Origin: Mangrovibacterium lignilyticum
Lineage (GTDB): Bacteria > Bacteroidota > Bacteroidia > Bacteroidales > Prolixibacteraceae
Direction of reading: 5' to 3'
Length of the DNA stretch: 64,000 bases
NCBI RefSeq assembly: GCF_010882175.1
Contig: NZ_WKLH01000002.1
Location: 372,001-436,000 of the forward strand
Shown here: piece by piece, positions 27,978-36,254 of the stretch
How positions within the stretch are numbered: the stretch's first letter is position 1
Layout: each line of letters opens with the position of its first letter
Position numbers and translations under genes: made by a program
The notes under the pieces: model-generated
Database searches by the model: none
Seen by the model: the letters and a program-made list of their open reading frames with translations, nothing else
Told to the model about the DNA's origin: nothing

Positions 27978-29276
27978 TTAGATTGAACCGAAAAGATCGA
28001 ATTCGGTCGCATCGTTTATTTTAATGTCGTATAACTGTCCGACCTGCATGCCCGCTGCTTTGTCGATGAGCACTTCGCAGTCAACCTCGGGCGAATCATA
28101 TTCTGTTCGTCCAACAAAGTATTCTTCCTCTTCCCGATCAACCAAAACCTGCAACGTTTTGCCAATTTGCTTTTGACTGAATTGAGCGGAAATACCCTGT
28201 TGCATGTCCATGAGTTCGGCAGCACGAGCTTCCTTCACTTCCTGCGGGATATCATCTTTATACATTTTGTAGGCATAGGTATCGTCCTCGCTTGAGTAAG
28301 CAAAAACGCCCATCCGCTCGAACGGATATTCCTGAACAAAGGCCTTCAATTCTTCAAAGTCTTCCTCTGTTTCGCCGGGGTGGCCAACCAGGAAAGTTGT
28401 ACGCAATGCAATTCCGGGAACGTCTTCGCGGATCTTGTTAACCAGCTTAATCGTTTCGTCTTTGGTAATTTTGCGACGCATAATTCCCAACATCCGATCG
28501 GTAATATGTTGCAATGGAATATCGAGGTAATTAGCCACATTCTTGCGTTCACGCATCACCTTCAACACCTCCATCGGAAATTTCGACGGGTAAGCGTAAT
28601 GCAAACGAATCCATTCCAAACCTTCAATGTCAGCCAGTTTGTCAATCAATTCAGCCAGTTTACTTTCGCCGTAACGATCAATTCCGTAATACGACAAGTC
28701 CTGCGCGATAACCAACAATTCCTTCACGCCGCCGGCAACCATTCCCTTCGCTTCTTCGACCAAACTCTCCATTTCACGCGATTTGTGATTCCCCGTAAAC
28801 TGTGGGATAGCACAGAAAGAACAGTGGCGATTGCAGCCTTCACTGATTTTCAAATATGAAAAATGTGCCGGAGTGGTTCTCACCCGGTGATACATTTTTT
28901 GCTCGTAGAAAGTAGCATTTAAATCCTTCACCACCTCTTTGAAATCGAACTTGCCGTAGAACTTATCTACTTCCGGAATTTCCTTGGTCAGATCTTCTTT
29001 GTAGCGAGCCGACAGGCAGCCCATCACCAACAATTTATCTAATTTGCCGGCTTTGCGCGCGTCCGCAAAATTAAGGATGGTATTTACCGACTCTTCTTTG
29101 GCGTCGGCAATAAAACCACAGGTATTTAGAATGACAATGTTTGCATCATCTTTGTCCGAATCATGCACGACCTGAAACCCGTTTAGGTCCAGCTGATTCA
29201 GCAACATTTCCGAATCAACCAGGTTTTTCGAACACCCCAGGGTCATGATATTAACTTTTCCTCTCTTCATATTCAT
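27978..29276 (-). CDS. rimO: Ribosomal protein S12 methylthiotransferase RimO
   Basis: This radical-SAM enzyme adds a methylthio group to the conserved aspartate of ribosomal protein S12. The product has 432 residues in three domains. The N-terminal UPF0004 domain has cysteines in TLGCSKNLVDSE, NTCGFI and MGCLSARY for one [4Fe-4S] cluster. The radical-SAM domain has CNRHCSFC (CxxxCxxC) and the C-terminal TRAM domain spans about 370-432. The start is ATG, three codons upstream of KRGKVNIMTLGC. It follows ftsY in the same direction with a 164-bp gap, matching the ftsY-rimO order usual in Bacteroidota. Confidence 0.97.
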   Translation of the reverse strand: MNMKRGKVNIMTLGCSKNLVDSEMLLNQLDLNGFQVVHDSDKDDANIVILNTCGFIADAKEESVNTILNFADARKAGKLDKLLVMGCLSARYKEDLTKEIPEVDKFYGKFDFKEVVKDLNATFYEQKMYHRVRTTPAHFSYLKISEGCNRHCSFCAIPQFTGNHKSREMESLVEEAKGMVAGGVKELLVIAQDLSYYGIDRYGESKLAELIDKLADIEGLEWIRLHYAYPSKFPMEVLKVMRERKNVANYLDIPLQHITDRMLGIMRRKITKDETIKLVNKIREDVPGIALRTTFLVGHPGETEEDFEELKAFVQEYPFERMGVFAYSSEDDTYAYKMYKDDIPQEVKEARAAELMDMQQGISAQFSQKQIGKTLQVLVDREEEEYFVGRTEYDSPEVDCEVLIDKAAGMQVGQLYDIKINDATEFDLFGSI

Positions 29277-29440
29277 GTCAAATTATTTCGTCCACTACAA
29301 CAATCGAATACCGCTCTGGTTTTAAAAAGCTGATATTCGTGATACCGACTGCGATTGAATAATGACAGACACAGTCATTCAGGCGATTGCCAAGATCACC
29401 TGAGAATTCGTTATCGATTGGTTGATTTTTATTTTGTATT

Positions 29441-30391
29441 TCAGGAAAACAGTGAGTCTACAAATTCAGCACGGCGGAAAATCTGTAAATCCTCAATTTT
29501 CTCACCAATGCCAATGTATTTCACCGGGATTTTAAATTGATCGCTAATGCCGATCACAACGCCTCCCTTGGCTGTCCCATCCAGCTTGGTTAGCGCGAGC
29601 GAGGTCACTTCAGTTGTCTTTGTAAACTGTTTGGCTTGTTCAAAGGCATTTTGTCCGGTTGAACCGTCAAGCACCAATAAAACTTCGTGCGGGGCATCCG
29701 GAACCACTTTCTGCATCACTTTTTTGATCTTGGAAAGTTCGCTCATCAGGTTGACTTTATTGTGCAAACGACCGGCAGTATCAATAATCACGACATCAGC
29801 ACCCGAGGCTTTGGCCGATTTCAGCGTATCAAAAGCTACCGAAGCCGGATCTGAGCCCATATTCTGACGAATAATCGGCACATCTACCCGCTTGGCCCAA
29901 ACTTCCAGCTGGTCAATTGCAGCCGCACGAAACGTATCTGCAGCACCCAAAACAACCTTTTTGCCGGCTTGCTTAAAGTTGTACGCTAATTTCCCAATCG
30001 TAGTCGTTTTTCCAACTCCATTGACACCAACAACCATCAAAACATAGGGGTTTTCGCTCTTCGGAAGGTCAAAATCGGTCACATCTTCCGTGTTATTCTC
30101 TTCCAGCAGCGCAGCTATTTCTTCCTTCAGAATTGAATTCAATTCATCAACGCCAAGGTATTTGTCCCGGTCAACACGCTCTTCAATCCGGCGAATAATT
30201 TTCAACGTCGTGTCCACACCCACATCCGAAGTAATCAATACTTCTTCCAGGTTATCCAACACCTCATCATCAACCTTTGATTTACCTACAACTGCGCGAC
30301 TCAGCTTCTGAAAAACACTTTCCTTAGTTTTGGAAAGGCCTTGATCAAGGCTCTCTTTTTTAGCTTTGGAAAATAATCCGAAAAGACCCAT
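29441..30391 (-). CDS. ftsY: Signal recognition particle receptor FtsY
   Basis: FtsY is the SRP GTPase receptor that brings ribosome-nascent-chain complexes to the Sec translocon. The product has 316 residues, short because Bacteroidota FtsY lacks the long acidic A domain of E. coli. The N domain covers about 1-95. The G domain has VGVNGVGKTTTIGKLAY (P loop), DTFRAAAIDQLEVWA, IDTAGRL and LTKLDGTAKGG, and ends in YIGIGEKIEDL. It starts at ATG followed by GLFGLFSKAKK, a basic amphipathic membrane-binding start. Confidence 0.98.
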   Translation of the reverse strand: MGLFGLFSKAKKESLDQGLSKTKESVFQKLSRAVVGKSKVDDEVLDNLEEVLITSDVGVDTTLKIIRRIEERVDRDKYLGVDELNSILKEEIAALLEENNTEDVTDFDLPKSENPYVLMVVGVNGVGKTTTIGKLAYNFKQAGKKVVLGAADTFRAAAIDQLEVWAKRVDVPIIRQNMGSDPASVAFDTLKSAKASGADVVIIDTAGRLHNKVNLMSELSKIKKVMQKVVPDAPHEVLLVLDGSTGQNAFEQAKQFTKTTEVTSLALTKLDGTAKGGVVIGISDQFKIPVKYIGIGEKIEDLQIFRRAEFVDSLFS

Positions 30392-30485
30392 ATAACTTGT
30401 ATTTTGAGTGCGCCAATTTACAAAATTATGCCGAATAACAGGTAAGTATTTAGCAGATTAGCTGAGTTTTTGGAAACAAAATAAT

Positions 30486-31256
30486 TCACTCTTTACGAAG
30501 CTGCCGGATTTCCTCTTTCATTTCCGTTAAGATATCAGAAAGGCGACTAATTTCCAAGTGATTAGGCTGTGGTAGATTGAAGCTCAAAACACCATCAGCT
30601 TTCCATAGTTCAAGGACGGTTTCCACATCAATTGTGTAAGGTTCATAAACCGAATTATCCGATTGAAGTCGTAATTCACGATTGCCCTGCAAAAATACGC
30701 GCTTGTAAACTAATCCTTCATCTTTGGTTATTAAAACATAAGTCTGCCCTTCTTTAATTGCTGAAATGGTCTCCACAAATTCGCAGAAAACATACGACCC
30801 GGGCTGAACAGGCAACATACTATCGCCTTTAATTTGAAAAACACGAAACGTTTTCCCCGGCGATAATTCCGGCACCGGCATATTGAAAGCAGCCAACTGC
30901 CCCAGGTACTCTGGATCGGCAAAACCATTCAAATATCCGGCCGATGCTTTGATCGGAATAATCGGAATCAGCTCATTATTTTGAGCATCAACAACGATTG
31001 ACAAAACTCTCAAATCCTTTTCAACCGGCCCATTCGCGCCGACTCCGACCGCTTTCAAATCCGAACTGATGAACTGATCAAGTGTCAAGTTGAAATGCGC
31101 AGCAATTTGCTGAATGACCAAAATTTTGGGGGTCGCCCTACCCTCTTCGTACGCACCAATGAGGGAACGTTTCAGGTTTAAAACATCTGCCAAATCCTGC
31201 TGTGTCATCTGCTGACTTTGCCGGAGATATTTTAGATTATCCGGAAGAAAATTCAT
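30486..31256 (-). CDS. HTH-XRE / peptidase S24 repressor, LexA/CI-like
   Basis: From the ATG at 31256 the product has 256 residues; an upstream in-frame ATG at 31283 would add nine. The N-terminal XRE helix-turn-helix (about 4-60) has MTQQDLADVLNLKRSLIGAYE. A linker leads to a C-terminal S24 domain with the nucleophile Ser in KGDSMLPVQPGSYVF and the general-base Lys in LVYKRVF. Proteins of this kind repress their own promoters and, in LexA or CI, self-cleave when RecA filaments form. I see no clear Ala-Gly cleavage bond, so self-cleavage is uncertain. It is divergent from a radical-SAM/DNA-metabolism pair across a 114-bp region with a perfect inverted repeat. Confidence 0.88.
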   Translation of the reverse strand: MNFLPDNLKYLRQSQQMTQQDLADVLNLKRSLIGAYEEGRATPKILVIQQIAAHFNLTLDQFISSDLKAVGVGANGPVEKDLRVLSIVVDAQNNELIPIIPIKASAGYLNGFADPEYLGQLAAFNMPVPELSPGKTFRVFQIKGDSMLPVQPGSYVFCEFVETISAIKEGQTYVLITKDEGLVYKRVFLQGNRELRLQSDNSVYEPYTIDVETVLELWKADGVLSFNLPQPNHLEISRLSDILTEMKEEIRQLRKE

Positions 31257-31281
31257 GCTGCTCAAATTTTTAGTATCCCAC

Positions 31282-31320
31282 ATAAAATTAGCTAATATTT
31301 TCAGGTATAACTAATTTTAT
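31282..31320. promoter_or_regulatory. Perfect 10-bp inverted repeat, candidate repressor operator
   Basis: ATAAAATTAG (31282-31291) is repeated inverted as CTAATTTTAT (31311-31320) across a 19-bp spacer. TTAGCTAA at 31288-31295 is itself a palindrome. The site lies in the divergent region between the S24 repressor and the radical-SAM gene, where an autoregulatory operator would be expected. Confidence 0.5.
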
Positions 31321-31370
31321 TAGTATTTTTGATCCAAATCATTGGATCGTGTCGCTAAAAATAGGATAAT

Positions 31371-32678
31371 ATGAAAGATTCTGTACATGAAAAACTAAAA
31401 ATATTAGCCGACGCAGCAAAATATGATGTCTCCTGTGCATCAAGCGGAAGTAATCGAAGCAACAGCAAAGGAGGAATAGGAAGTGCTGTAGCTTTCGGCA
31501 TTTGCCACAGCTTTACGGACGACGGCCGCTGCGTGAGTCTTCTGAAGATGTTGATGACCAACCACTGCATTTTCGATTGCGCCTATTGTATCAACCGCCG
31601 TACAAACGACCGGCCGCGAGCTACGATGTCGGTTCAGGAAGTCGTTGATCTGACAATCAATTTTTATCGCAGGAATTATATTGAAGGCTTGTTCCTCAGT
31701 TCCGGTGTGATCAAAAATCCGGATTTCACAATGGAGCGCCTCATGCTTGTAGCCAAAAAATTGCGAACCGAAGAACGCTACAATGGCTATATTCATCTCA
31801 AAGCTATTCCTGGCTCCAGCGCTGAATTAATCAGACAGGCCGGGCTATTCGCTGATAGGTTAAGCGTAAATATTGAGATTCCAACCGAACAACAATTAAA
31901 ACGTCTGGCGCCGGAGAAAAACTTCGACACCGTCCTTCAACCGATGAATCAAATCCATCAGGGCATTCAGATCTACAAAGAAGAACGGCGCAAATACCGC
32001 CAGACAGAGCGATTCGCTCCAGCCGGACAAAGCACCCAGCTAATCGTTGGCGCAACACCTGAAAGCGACCGCCAGATCTTAAGTTTGGCTACCGGTCTTT
32101 ACCAACATCAGAGTTTAAAGCGAGTTTATTATTCCGGCTATTTGCCCGTTAACGACTACGACAAGCGACTCCCCGCGGTGCAGTCACCACCATTGGTACG
32201 CGAGAACCGACTTTACCAAAGCGACTGGTTGATGCGCTTTTACCACTTTAAAGCCGATGAAATTCTCAGTGATGATCAACCATTTCTGGACCTGGAAATT
32301 GATCCGAAGCTGGCTTATGCTTTGAGAAATTTGCACCTCTTCCCTGTCGACATTAACCGAGCCGACTACGAAATGATCCTGCGTGTTCCGGGCATTGGCG
32401 TTCAATCAGCCAAAATGATTGTTGATGCGCGACGCTTTCATCGATTGAACAGTTTTCACTTGAAGAAGATCGGGATTGTCATGAAGCGAGCCCAATACTT
32501 CATTACCTGCAATGAACTTCCTGCCCGAAAAGGCTATTGGGATTCGCAGGTTCTGCGCAGTCATATCATCCACGAAAGCCAAACCAAATACCGCAAAGTC
32601 GGCGATACACAATTGAGCTTATTTCATCATTCACCTCCTGTAAGCATCCCTGAATTACCGGTTCACTTCAAACACTAA
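31371..32678 (+). CDS. Putative DNA modification/repair radical SAM protein (rSAM_link_UDG type)
   Basis: The product has 435 residues. The N-terminus KILADAAKYDVSCASSGSNR is typical of the family. The radical-SAM cluster box is CIFDCAYC, CxxxCxxC spacing. Near the C-terminus a helix-hairpin-helix DNA-binding segment is visible (RVPGIGVQSAKMIVDARRF). This matches my recollection of TIGR03916, a radical-SAM family found next to a uracil-DNA-glycosylase-linked partner. It starts at ATG 31371 and runs into the partner gene with a 3-bp gap, so the two are one operon. The reaction is not established. A DNA repair or modification role is inferred from the family and its partner. Confidence 0.9.
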   Translation: MKDSVHEKLKILADAAKYDVSCASSGSNRSNSKGGIGSAVAFGICHSFTDDGRCVSLLKMLMTNHCIFDCAYCINRRTNDRPRATMSVQEVVDLTINFYRRNYIEGLFLSSGVIKNPDFTMERLMLVAKKLRTEERYNGYIHLKAIPGSSAELIRQAGLFADRLSVNIEIPTEQQLKRLAPEKNFDTVLQPMNQIHQGIQIYKEERRKYRQTERFAPAGQSTQLIVGATPESDRQILSLATGLYQHQSLKRVYYSGYLPVNDYDKRLPAVQSPPLVRENRLYQSDWLMRFYHFKADEILSDDQPFLDLEIDPKLAYALRNLHLFPVDINRADYEMILRVPGIGVQSAKMIVDARRFHRLNSFHLKKIGIVMKRAQYFITCNELPARKGYWDSQVLRSHIIHESQTKYRKVGDTQLSLFHHSPPVSIPELPVHFKH

Positions 32679-32681
32679 ACA

Positions 32682-33449
32682 ATGGCAATAATCGTATACG
32701 ACGGCACCTTCGCAGGATTCTTAACGGTTGTTTTCGAGTGTTACGCCCGGAAGCTGAAACCAACGAATATTTGCAGGGAAACAGCCTTCCAGGAGAGCCT
32801 ATTTAGTGAGCAGGTGCAAATTGAAACCGACGAGCAGAAATCAACTCGCGTATGGCACGGATTAGTCAAAAAACTTCACCCCCGAAATCGCGAGTTACCG
32901 ATTCGGACTTTCCTCTCGGAGGAAGACGGGATTGAAATGCGCTTGTTTCGATTTATATGCAGGGCTTTTGAATCATCCAATAGAATTGATACCGATTTTG
33001 CAGACCAGGATGTTTTGGCCTTAAAAAAGATTGAACGTCAGGTGATGAAAGAGTCGATGAGGGTACTCCAATTTGTACGTTTTCAGCAAACCATTGACGA
33101 CATTTATTTCGCTGCCCTTGAGCCGCAATATGATGTGCTACCCTATTCGATCAAGCATTTTCGCAATCGTTTTGCTGACCAGCGCTGGCTGATCTACGAT
33201 TTGAAACGGGATTACGGTTTTTTCTACAATCTGGAAACTGTCAGGGAAGTGGTGTTGAATGAAAAAACATTCTCAACGTACAACGGCAAGCTGTCAGAAA
33301 ACCTGTTAAAAGAAGACGAAATGATTTATCAAACGCTTTGGAAAAGCTATTTTAAACACATCAATATCGATGAACGCAAAAATCAGAAGCTGCAACGCCA
33401 ACACATGCCACACCGTCATTGGAAGTTTTTGCCGGAGAAGAACCAGTAA
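32682..33449 (+). CDS. DNA-metabolism partner protein, TIGR03915/DUF4130-like
   Basis: The product has 255 residues. The opening IIVYDGTFAGFLTVVFECY and the segments RVLQFVRFQ, DIYFAALEPQYDVLPY, HFRNRFADQRWLIYD and KRDYGFFYN match the family annotated as probable DNA metabolism protein (TIGR03915, DUF4130). In many genomes it accompanies or is fused to a uracil-DNA glycosylase. Here no glycosylase domain is attached and none lies in the window. It follows the radical-SAM gene after 3 bp. It ends QRQHMPHRHWKFLPEK, where the MPxRxWKFLPE motif is typical. The biochemical role is unknown. Confidence 0.9.
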   Translation: MAIIVYDGTFAGFLTVVFECYARKLKPTNICRETAFQESLFSEQVQIETDEQKSTRVWHGLVKKLHPRNRELPIRTFLSEEDGIEMRLFRFICRAFESSNRIDTDFADQDVLALKKIERQVMKESMRVLQFVRFQQTIDDIYFAALEPQYDVLPYSIKHFRNRFADQRWLIYDLKRDYGFFYNLETVREVVLNEKTFSTYNGKLSENLLKEDEMIYQTLWKSYFKHINIDERKNQKLQRQHMPHRHWKFLPEKNQ

Positions 33450-33485
33450 TGAGATTCAACGGTCGTGACCCAAAAAACAAGACAC

Positions 33486-33515
33486 AAAAAAAGCTTCCAC
33501 AAATGTGAAAGCTTT
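33486..33515 (-). terminator. Rho-independent terminator after the rpmB-rpmG-DUF4295 operon
   Basis: AAAGCTTCCAC (33490-33500) pairs with GTGAAAGCTTT (33505-33515) with one G-U wobble. On the minus strand a run of seven T follows. It also lies 40 bp past the plus-strand DNA-metabolism gene and could serve both sides. Confidence 0.88.
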
Positions 33516-33533
33516 TCTATAGCAAAGTATATA

Positions 33534-33686
33534 TTACTTTTTAAAATAATCTTTAACCATTTCGTTTGGCACTACACCTTCTTGAAATGTATATGCACCG
33601 GATTTAGATGACTTGGTCATCTTAATTACTTTCGCATAACCTTTACCGGCACCTTTTTGCAATGATGCAACTGCTTTCTTAGCCAT
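33534..33686 (-). CDS. DUF4295 family small protein
   Basis: This is a 50-residue basic protein beginning MAKKAVASLQKGAGKGYAKV and ending KDYFKK. Bacteroidota almost always encode such a protein directly after L33 (DUF4295), which suggests a ribosome-associated role; the function is not established. It starts 8 bp after the rpmG stop codon, so it belongs to the rpmB-rpmG operon, and a strong terminator follows its stop. Confidence 0.9.
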   Translation of the reverse strand: MAKKAVASLQKGAGKGYAKVIKMTKSSKSGAYTFQEGVVPNEMVKDYFKK

Positions 33687-33694
33687 ATCTCAAA

Positions 33695-33877
33695 TTATTT
33701 AATTTCGCGGTGAACAGTTACTTTTTTCAAGTTTGAGTTGTATTTTTTCAACTCCAAACGTTCTGCTGTATTCTTACGGTTTTTAGTTGTAATATACCGT
33801 GAAGTTCCCGGAACTCCGGTTTCTTTTTGTTCGGTACATTCCAAGATAACCTGAACTCTATTTCCTTTTTTAGCCAT
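33695..33877 (-). CDS. rpmG: 50S ribosomal protein L33
   Basis: The product has 60 residues, [19 protein letters not shown] at the start and [21 protein letters not shown] in the centre, the L33 signature. It lacks the CxxC pairs of zinc-binding L33 forms; only one cysteine is present, so this is the zinc-free type. It lies 11 bp after rpmB and 8 bp before the DUF4295 gene in one operon. Confidence 0.97.
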   Translation of the reverse strand: MAKKGNRVQVILECTEQKETGVPGTSRYITTKNRKNTAERLELKKYNSNLKKVTVHREIK

Positions 33878-33888
33878 TTTCTACGGTT

Positions 33889-34131
33889 TTAAATAGTTGT
33901 TACCAAACCTTTTTCTTTGGCATTTTTCAATGCCGAACTCAGTCCATTCTTGTTAATGGTACGCAACCCGGCAGCCGAAACAGTCAATGAAATCCAACGA
34001 TCTTCTTCTGGAAGATAGAATTTCTTTTTGAACAAGTTCGGACTGAACCGACGTTTGGTTCTTCTTTTCGAGTGAGAAACATTGTTTCCCACCATCGCTT
34101 TTTTTCCGGTTATTTGACAAATTCTTGACAT
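33889..34131 (-). CDS. rpmB: 50S ribosomal protein L28
   Basis: The product has 80 residues. The signature opening [20 protein letters not shown] is followed by [15 protein letters not shown] and ends in a C-terminal helix ([13 protein letters not shown]). Length and pattern are normal for bacterial L28. It is the first gene of the rpmB-rpmG-DUF4295 operon and has 562 bp of noncoding DNA upstream. Confidence 0.97.
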   Translation of the reverse strand: MSRICQITGKKAMVGNNVSHSKRRTKRRFSPNLFKKKFYLPEEDRWISLTVSAAGLRTINKNGLSSALKNAKEKGLVTTI

Positions 34132-34693
34132 TGTCTTATTTTTTTTACAAAGATCACACGTTTTTCAAACAGTTCGCAAAATAAGCGCTTTTTATTTAAA
34201 TAATCAAACCGTTAGTAAAGTTTTTTGCACTTTTTTGCAAGTAAAATGACTTTTAGAAGTAAACAATCCCACAATCAGTTATACGATGATTCAAATCCTT
34301 GACTTTTCCTATGAATAGAGAAGTGCTTTCTGATAAGTCAAAGATATCTTTTTAGGCTCAATTCATCTGCAAATTTCACAAAACAAACTTCAATTTTATC
34401 TCTATGATCTCGTTAAATTGGGTAGCAAAAAATACAACTAAAGCAGGAACCCGGAAAACAAGCACCATGGACGTGGGATCACATGCCAAATCATTCAACC
34501 AAACGCCCTGTATATTAAACACAAGCGTCACATGTGACTATTCATGATTACTGCTAAGAAAGTATTTCTTATTGGTTGACATTGTCGGAAACTTGCTGTA
34601 ACTTTCATTGGCTTTACAAATAGACTTGCATGCAACAATTCCGTAGAAAACAAATCGGTTCTCAAAGATAAAAAACAATAAATTCAAGTTATT
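34132..34693. other. Noncoding gap of 562 bp between rpmB and a peroxiredoxin gene
   Basis: No convincing gene is present. The region should hold the divergent promoters of rpmB (minus) and the peroxiredoxin (plus). It contains a perfect 12-bp palindrome GTCACATGTGAC at 34527-34538, about 155 bp before the peroxiredoxin ATG. The left part is AT-rich with several T tracts. Confidence 0.5.
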
Positions 34694-35338
34694 ATGGAAG
34701 ACCAAATTTATCAAATGCCTAGAATAGGTGATATGGCTCCCGATTTTCAAGCCAACACAACCTATGGGCCTCTTAAATTTTCGGAATACAATAAGGGAAG
34801 CTGGGTAATTCTGTTTTCTCACCCGGCAGATTTCACCCCTGTGTGCACCACCGAAATGAGCGGATTCGCTTTAAATAGCGAAGAATTTAAAGCGCTAAAC
34901 ACAAAGCTAATCGGTTTAAGTATCGATAGTATCCACGCTCATGTGGCATGGGTGAACAATGTTAAGAAGAACTCCGGGGTGCTGTTCAACTTCCCGATTA
35001 TTGCTGATATCGACATGAAGGTGTCGAAACTTTACGGCATGTTGCAGCCCAACGAAAGTGAAACAGCTGCTGTTCGGGCTGTTTTTATCATCGACCCTAC
35101 CGGAAAAGTGCGGTTGATTATGTATTACCCGCTGAATGTTGGCCGCAATATGAACGAAATCCTTCGGGTATTGAAGGCCTTGCAAACATCAGACAAACAT
35201 GGTGTAGCACTACCGTTGAACTGGGTTCCTGGTGAAAAAGTAATTGTTCCTCCTCCTAAAACAGTTGCAGAAATGGAAGAGCGCGAAAAATCAGATTATG
35301 AAATGATGGATTTTTACCTGGCCAAAAAAGATTTATAA
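34694..35338 (+). CDS. 1-Cys peroxiredoxin (Prx6-like)
   Basis: The product has 214 residues. It reduces hydrogen and organic peroxides through the peroxidatic Cys in HPADFTPVCTTEMSGF, the canonical PxxxTxxC box. That cysteine is the only one in the protein, so it must be of the 1-Cys type and be resolved by an external thiol. The C-terminal extension with ALPLNWVPGEKVIVPPP is characteristic of the Prx6/AhpC-like group. No signal peptide is present, so it is cytoplasmic. It is monocistronic, followed by a strong terminator. The palindrome in the upstream gap is a possible redox-regulator site, but that is speculative. Confidence 0.95.
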   Translation: MEDQIYQMPRIGDMAPDFQANTTYGPLKFSEYNKGSWVILFSHPADFTPVCTTEMSGFALNSEEFKALNTKLIGLSIDSIHAHVAWVNNVKKNSGVLFNFPIIADIDMKVSKLYGMLQPNESETAAVRAVFIIDPTGKVRLIMYYPLNVGRNMNEILRVLKALQTSDKHGVALPLNWVPGEKVIVPPPKTVAEMEEREKSDYEMMDFYLAKKDL

Positions 35339-35360
35339 TAGCTATTTCTTAAGGATTCTA

Positions 35361-35392
35361 AAGGAGACCGAATTCATCTGTCTCCTTTTTTT
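35361..35392 (+). terminator. Rho-independent terminator of the peroxiredoxin gene
   Basis: AAGGAGAC (35361-35368) pairs with GTCTCCTT (35380-35387), followed by a T run to 35392. Confidence 0.9.
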
Positions 35393-35438
35393 ATATTTAT
35401 CAAAAACAACTTATCTTCGGAGAAGTAATCTGAAACGA

Positions 35439-36254
35439 ATGAATACCGAGCAACAGCGCTTTTATCCTACTTTTTTAGGTGCCGCACACCTGGTTATTTT
35501 ATACATATTTATTCAGACGATAGTAGACTTTCCGTTGGCGATTTGGGATTATTATCACGGAACTGATTTATTGTACAATCCAACCAAAAAGATAATCCTT
35601 GGTATTGGCTCAATTAGTTTTATCCTGTATTTCGGTTACCGAAAGGCCGGGACCTCGTTAAAAAATCTGTTCCCGCTAAAACGATTCAATCCATTGATCT
35701 TAATTCCAATGACCCTGTTTTTGATAAGCGCTCACGTTTTCCTGAACGAAGTTAACATCTGGGTCGATAAGGCCATACCTGCCCCACCCTGGTTCTGGGA
35801 AATGTTTGACAAAATTTTCAATAATGATTTTGGCATATGGGGAGCACTATTAAAAGTTGTCATCATTGCCCCGATCATTGAAGAACTGATCTTTCGTGGC
35901 ATCATCATGCACGGATTTATGCGAAATTACCCCAATTTGATTGCCATCTTTTTCTCCGGGCTGTTGTTTGCACTCTTTCACCTGAACCCATGGCAGTTTC
36001 CGGCAACCTTTATTTTGGGCTGTCTGCTCGGTTGGATCATGATCGTCACCCGTAATATCCTGGCCTGCATCCTGGGACATGCCATCAATAATTTACTGGT
36101 ATTACTAAGCATTGAATATTATCGGGAATTGTCTGAGTTTTCGTTTTTCCTCCTCGAACGCAAAGAACAATTGCATATCAGTTATCTCCTGGCTCTCTTC
36201 AGTTTAGTCATTATTGGTCTGTTCGCAGCATTTAAACGTAAGCCCGCCGTTTAA
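35439..36254 (+). CDS. CPBP family intramembrane glutamic endopeptidase
   Basis: The product has 271 residues with about eight transmembrane helices. The CPBP (Rce1-like, ABI) core shows the three conserved motifs in order: EELIFRG (EExxxR), FALFHLNPW (FxxxH) and GHAINN (HxxxN). These Glu, His and Asn residues form the intramembrane catalytic site. Bacterial members have been linked to protein maturation and stress tolerance; the substrate here is unknown. The stop codon overlaps the next gene's start (TAATG), so the two are translationally coupled. Confidence 0.93.
   Translation: MNTEQQRFYPTFLGAAHLVILYIFIQTIVDFPLAIWDYYHGTDLLYNPTKKIILGIGSISFILYFGYRKAGTSLKNLFPLKRFNPLILIPMTLFLISAHVFLNEVNIWVDKAIPAPPWFWEMFDKIFNNDFGIWGALLKVVIIAPIIEELIFRGIIMHGFMRNYPNLIAIFFSGLLFALFHLNPWQFPATFILGCLLGWIMIVTRNILACILGHAINNLLVLLSIEYYRELSEFSFFLLERKEQLHISYLLALFSLVIIGLFAAFKRKPAV

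Noticed and set aside
27503-27981. Several overlapping open frames of 70-146 codons on both strands across the 41-bp array, with repeating VEIF / SKFS / CRKFR-like segments
   Set aside because: The core has no stop codon in any frame and 41 is not a multiple of three, so each repeat shifts the frame and produces cycling peptides. They are a by-product of the array, not genes.
34538-34822. Minus-strand open frame of 94 codons overlapping the peroxiredoxin start
   Set aside because: It is antisense to a real gene and has no start context or motif.
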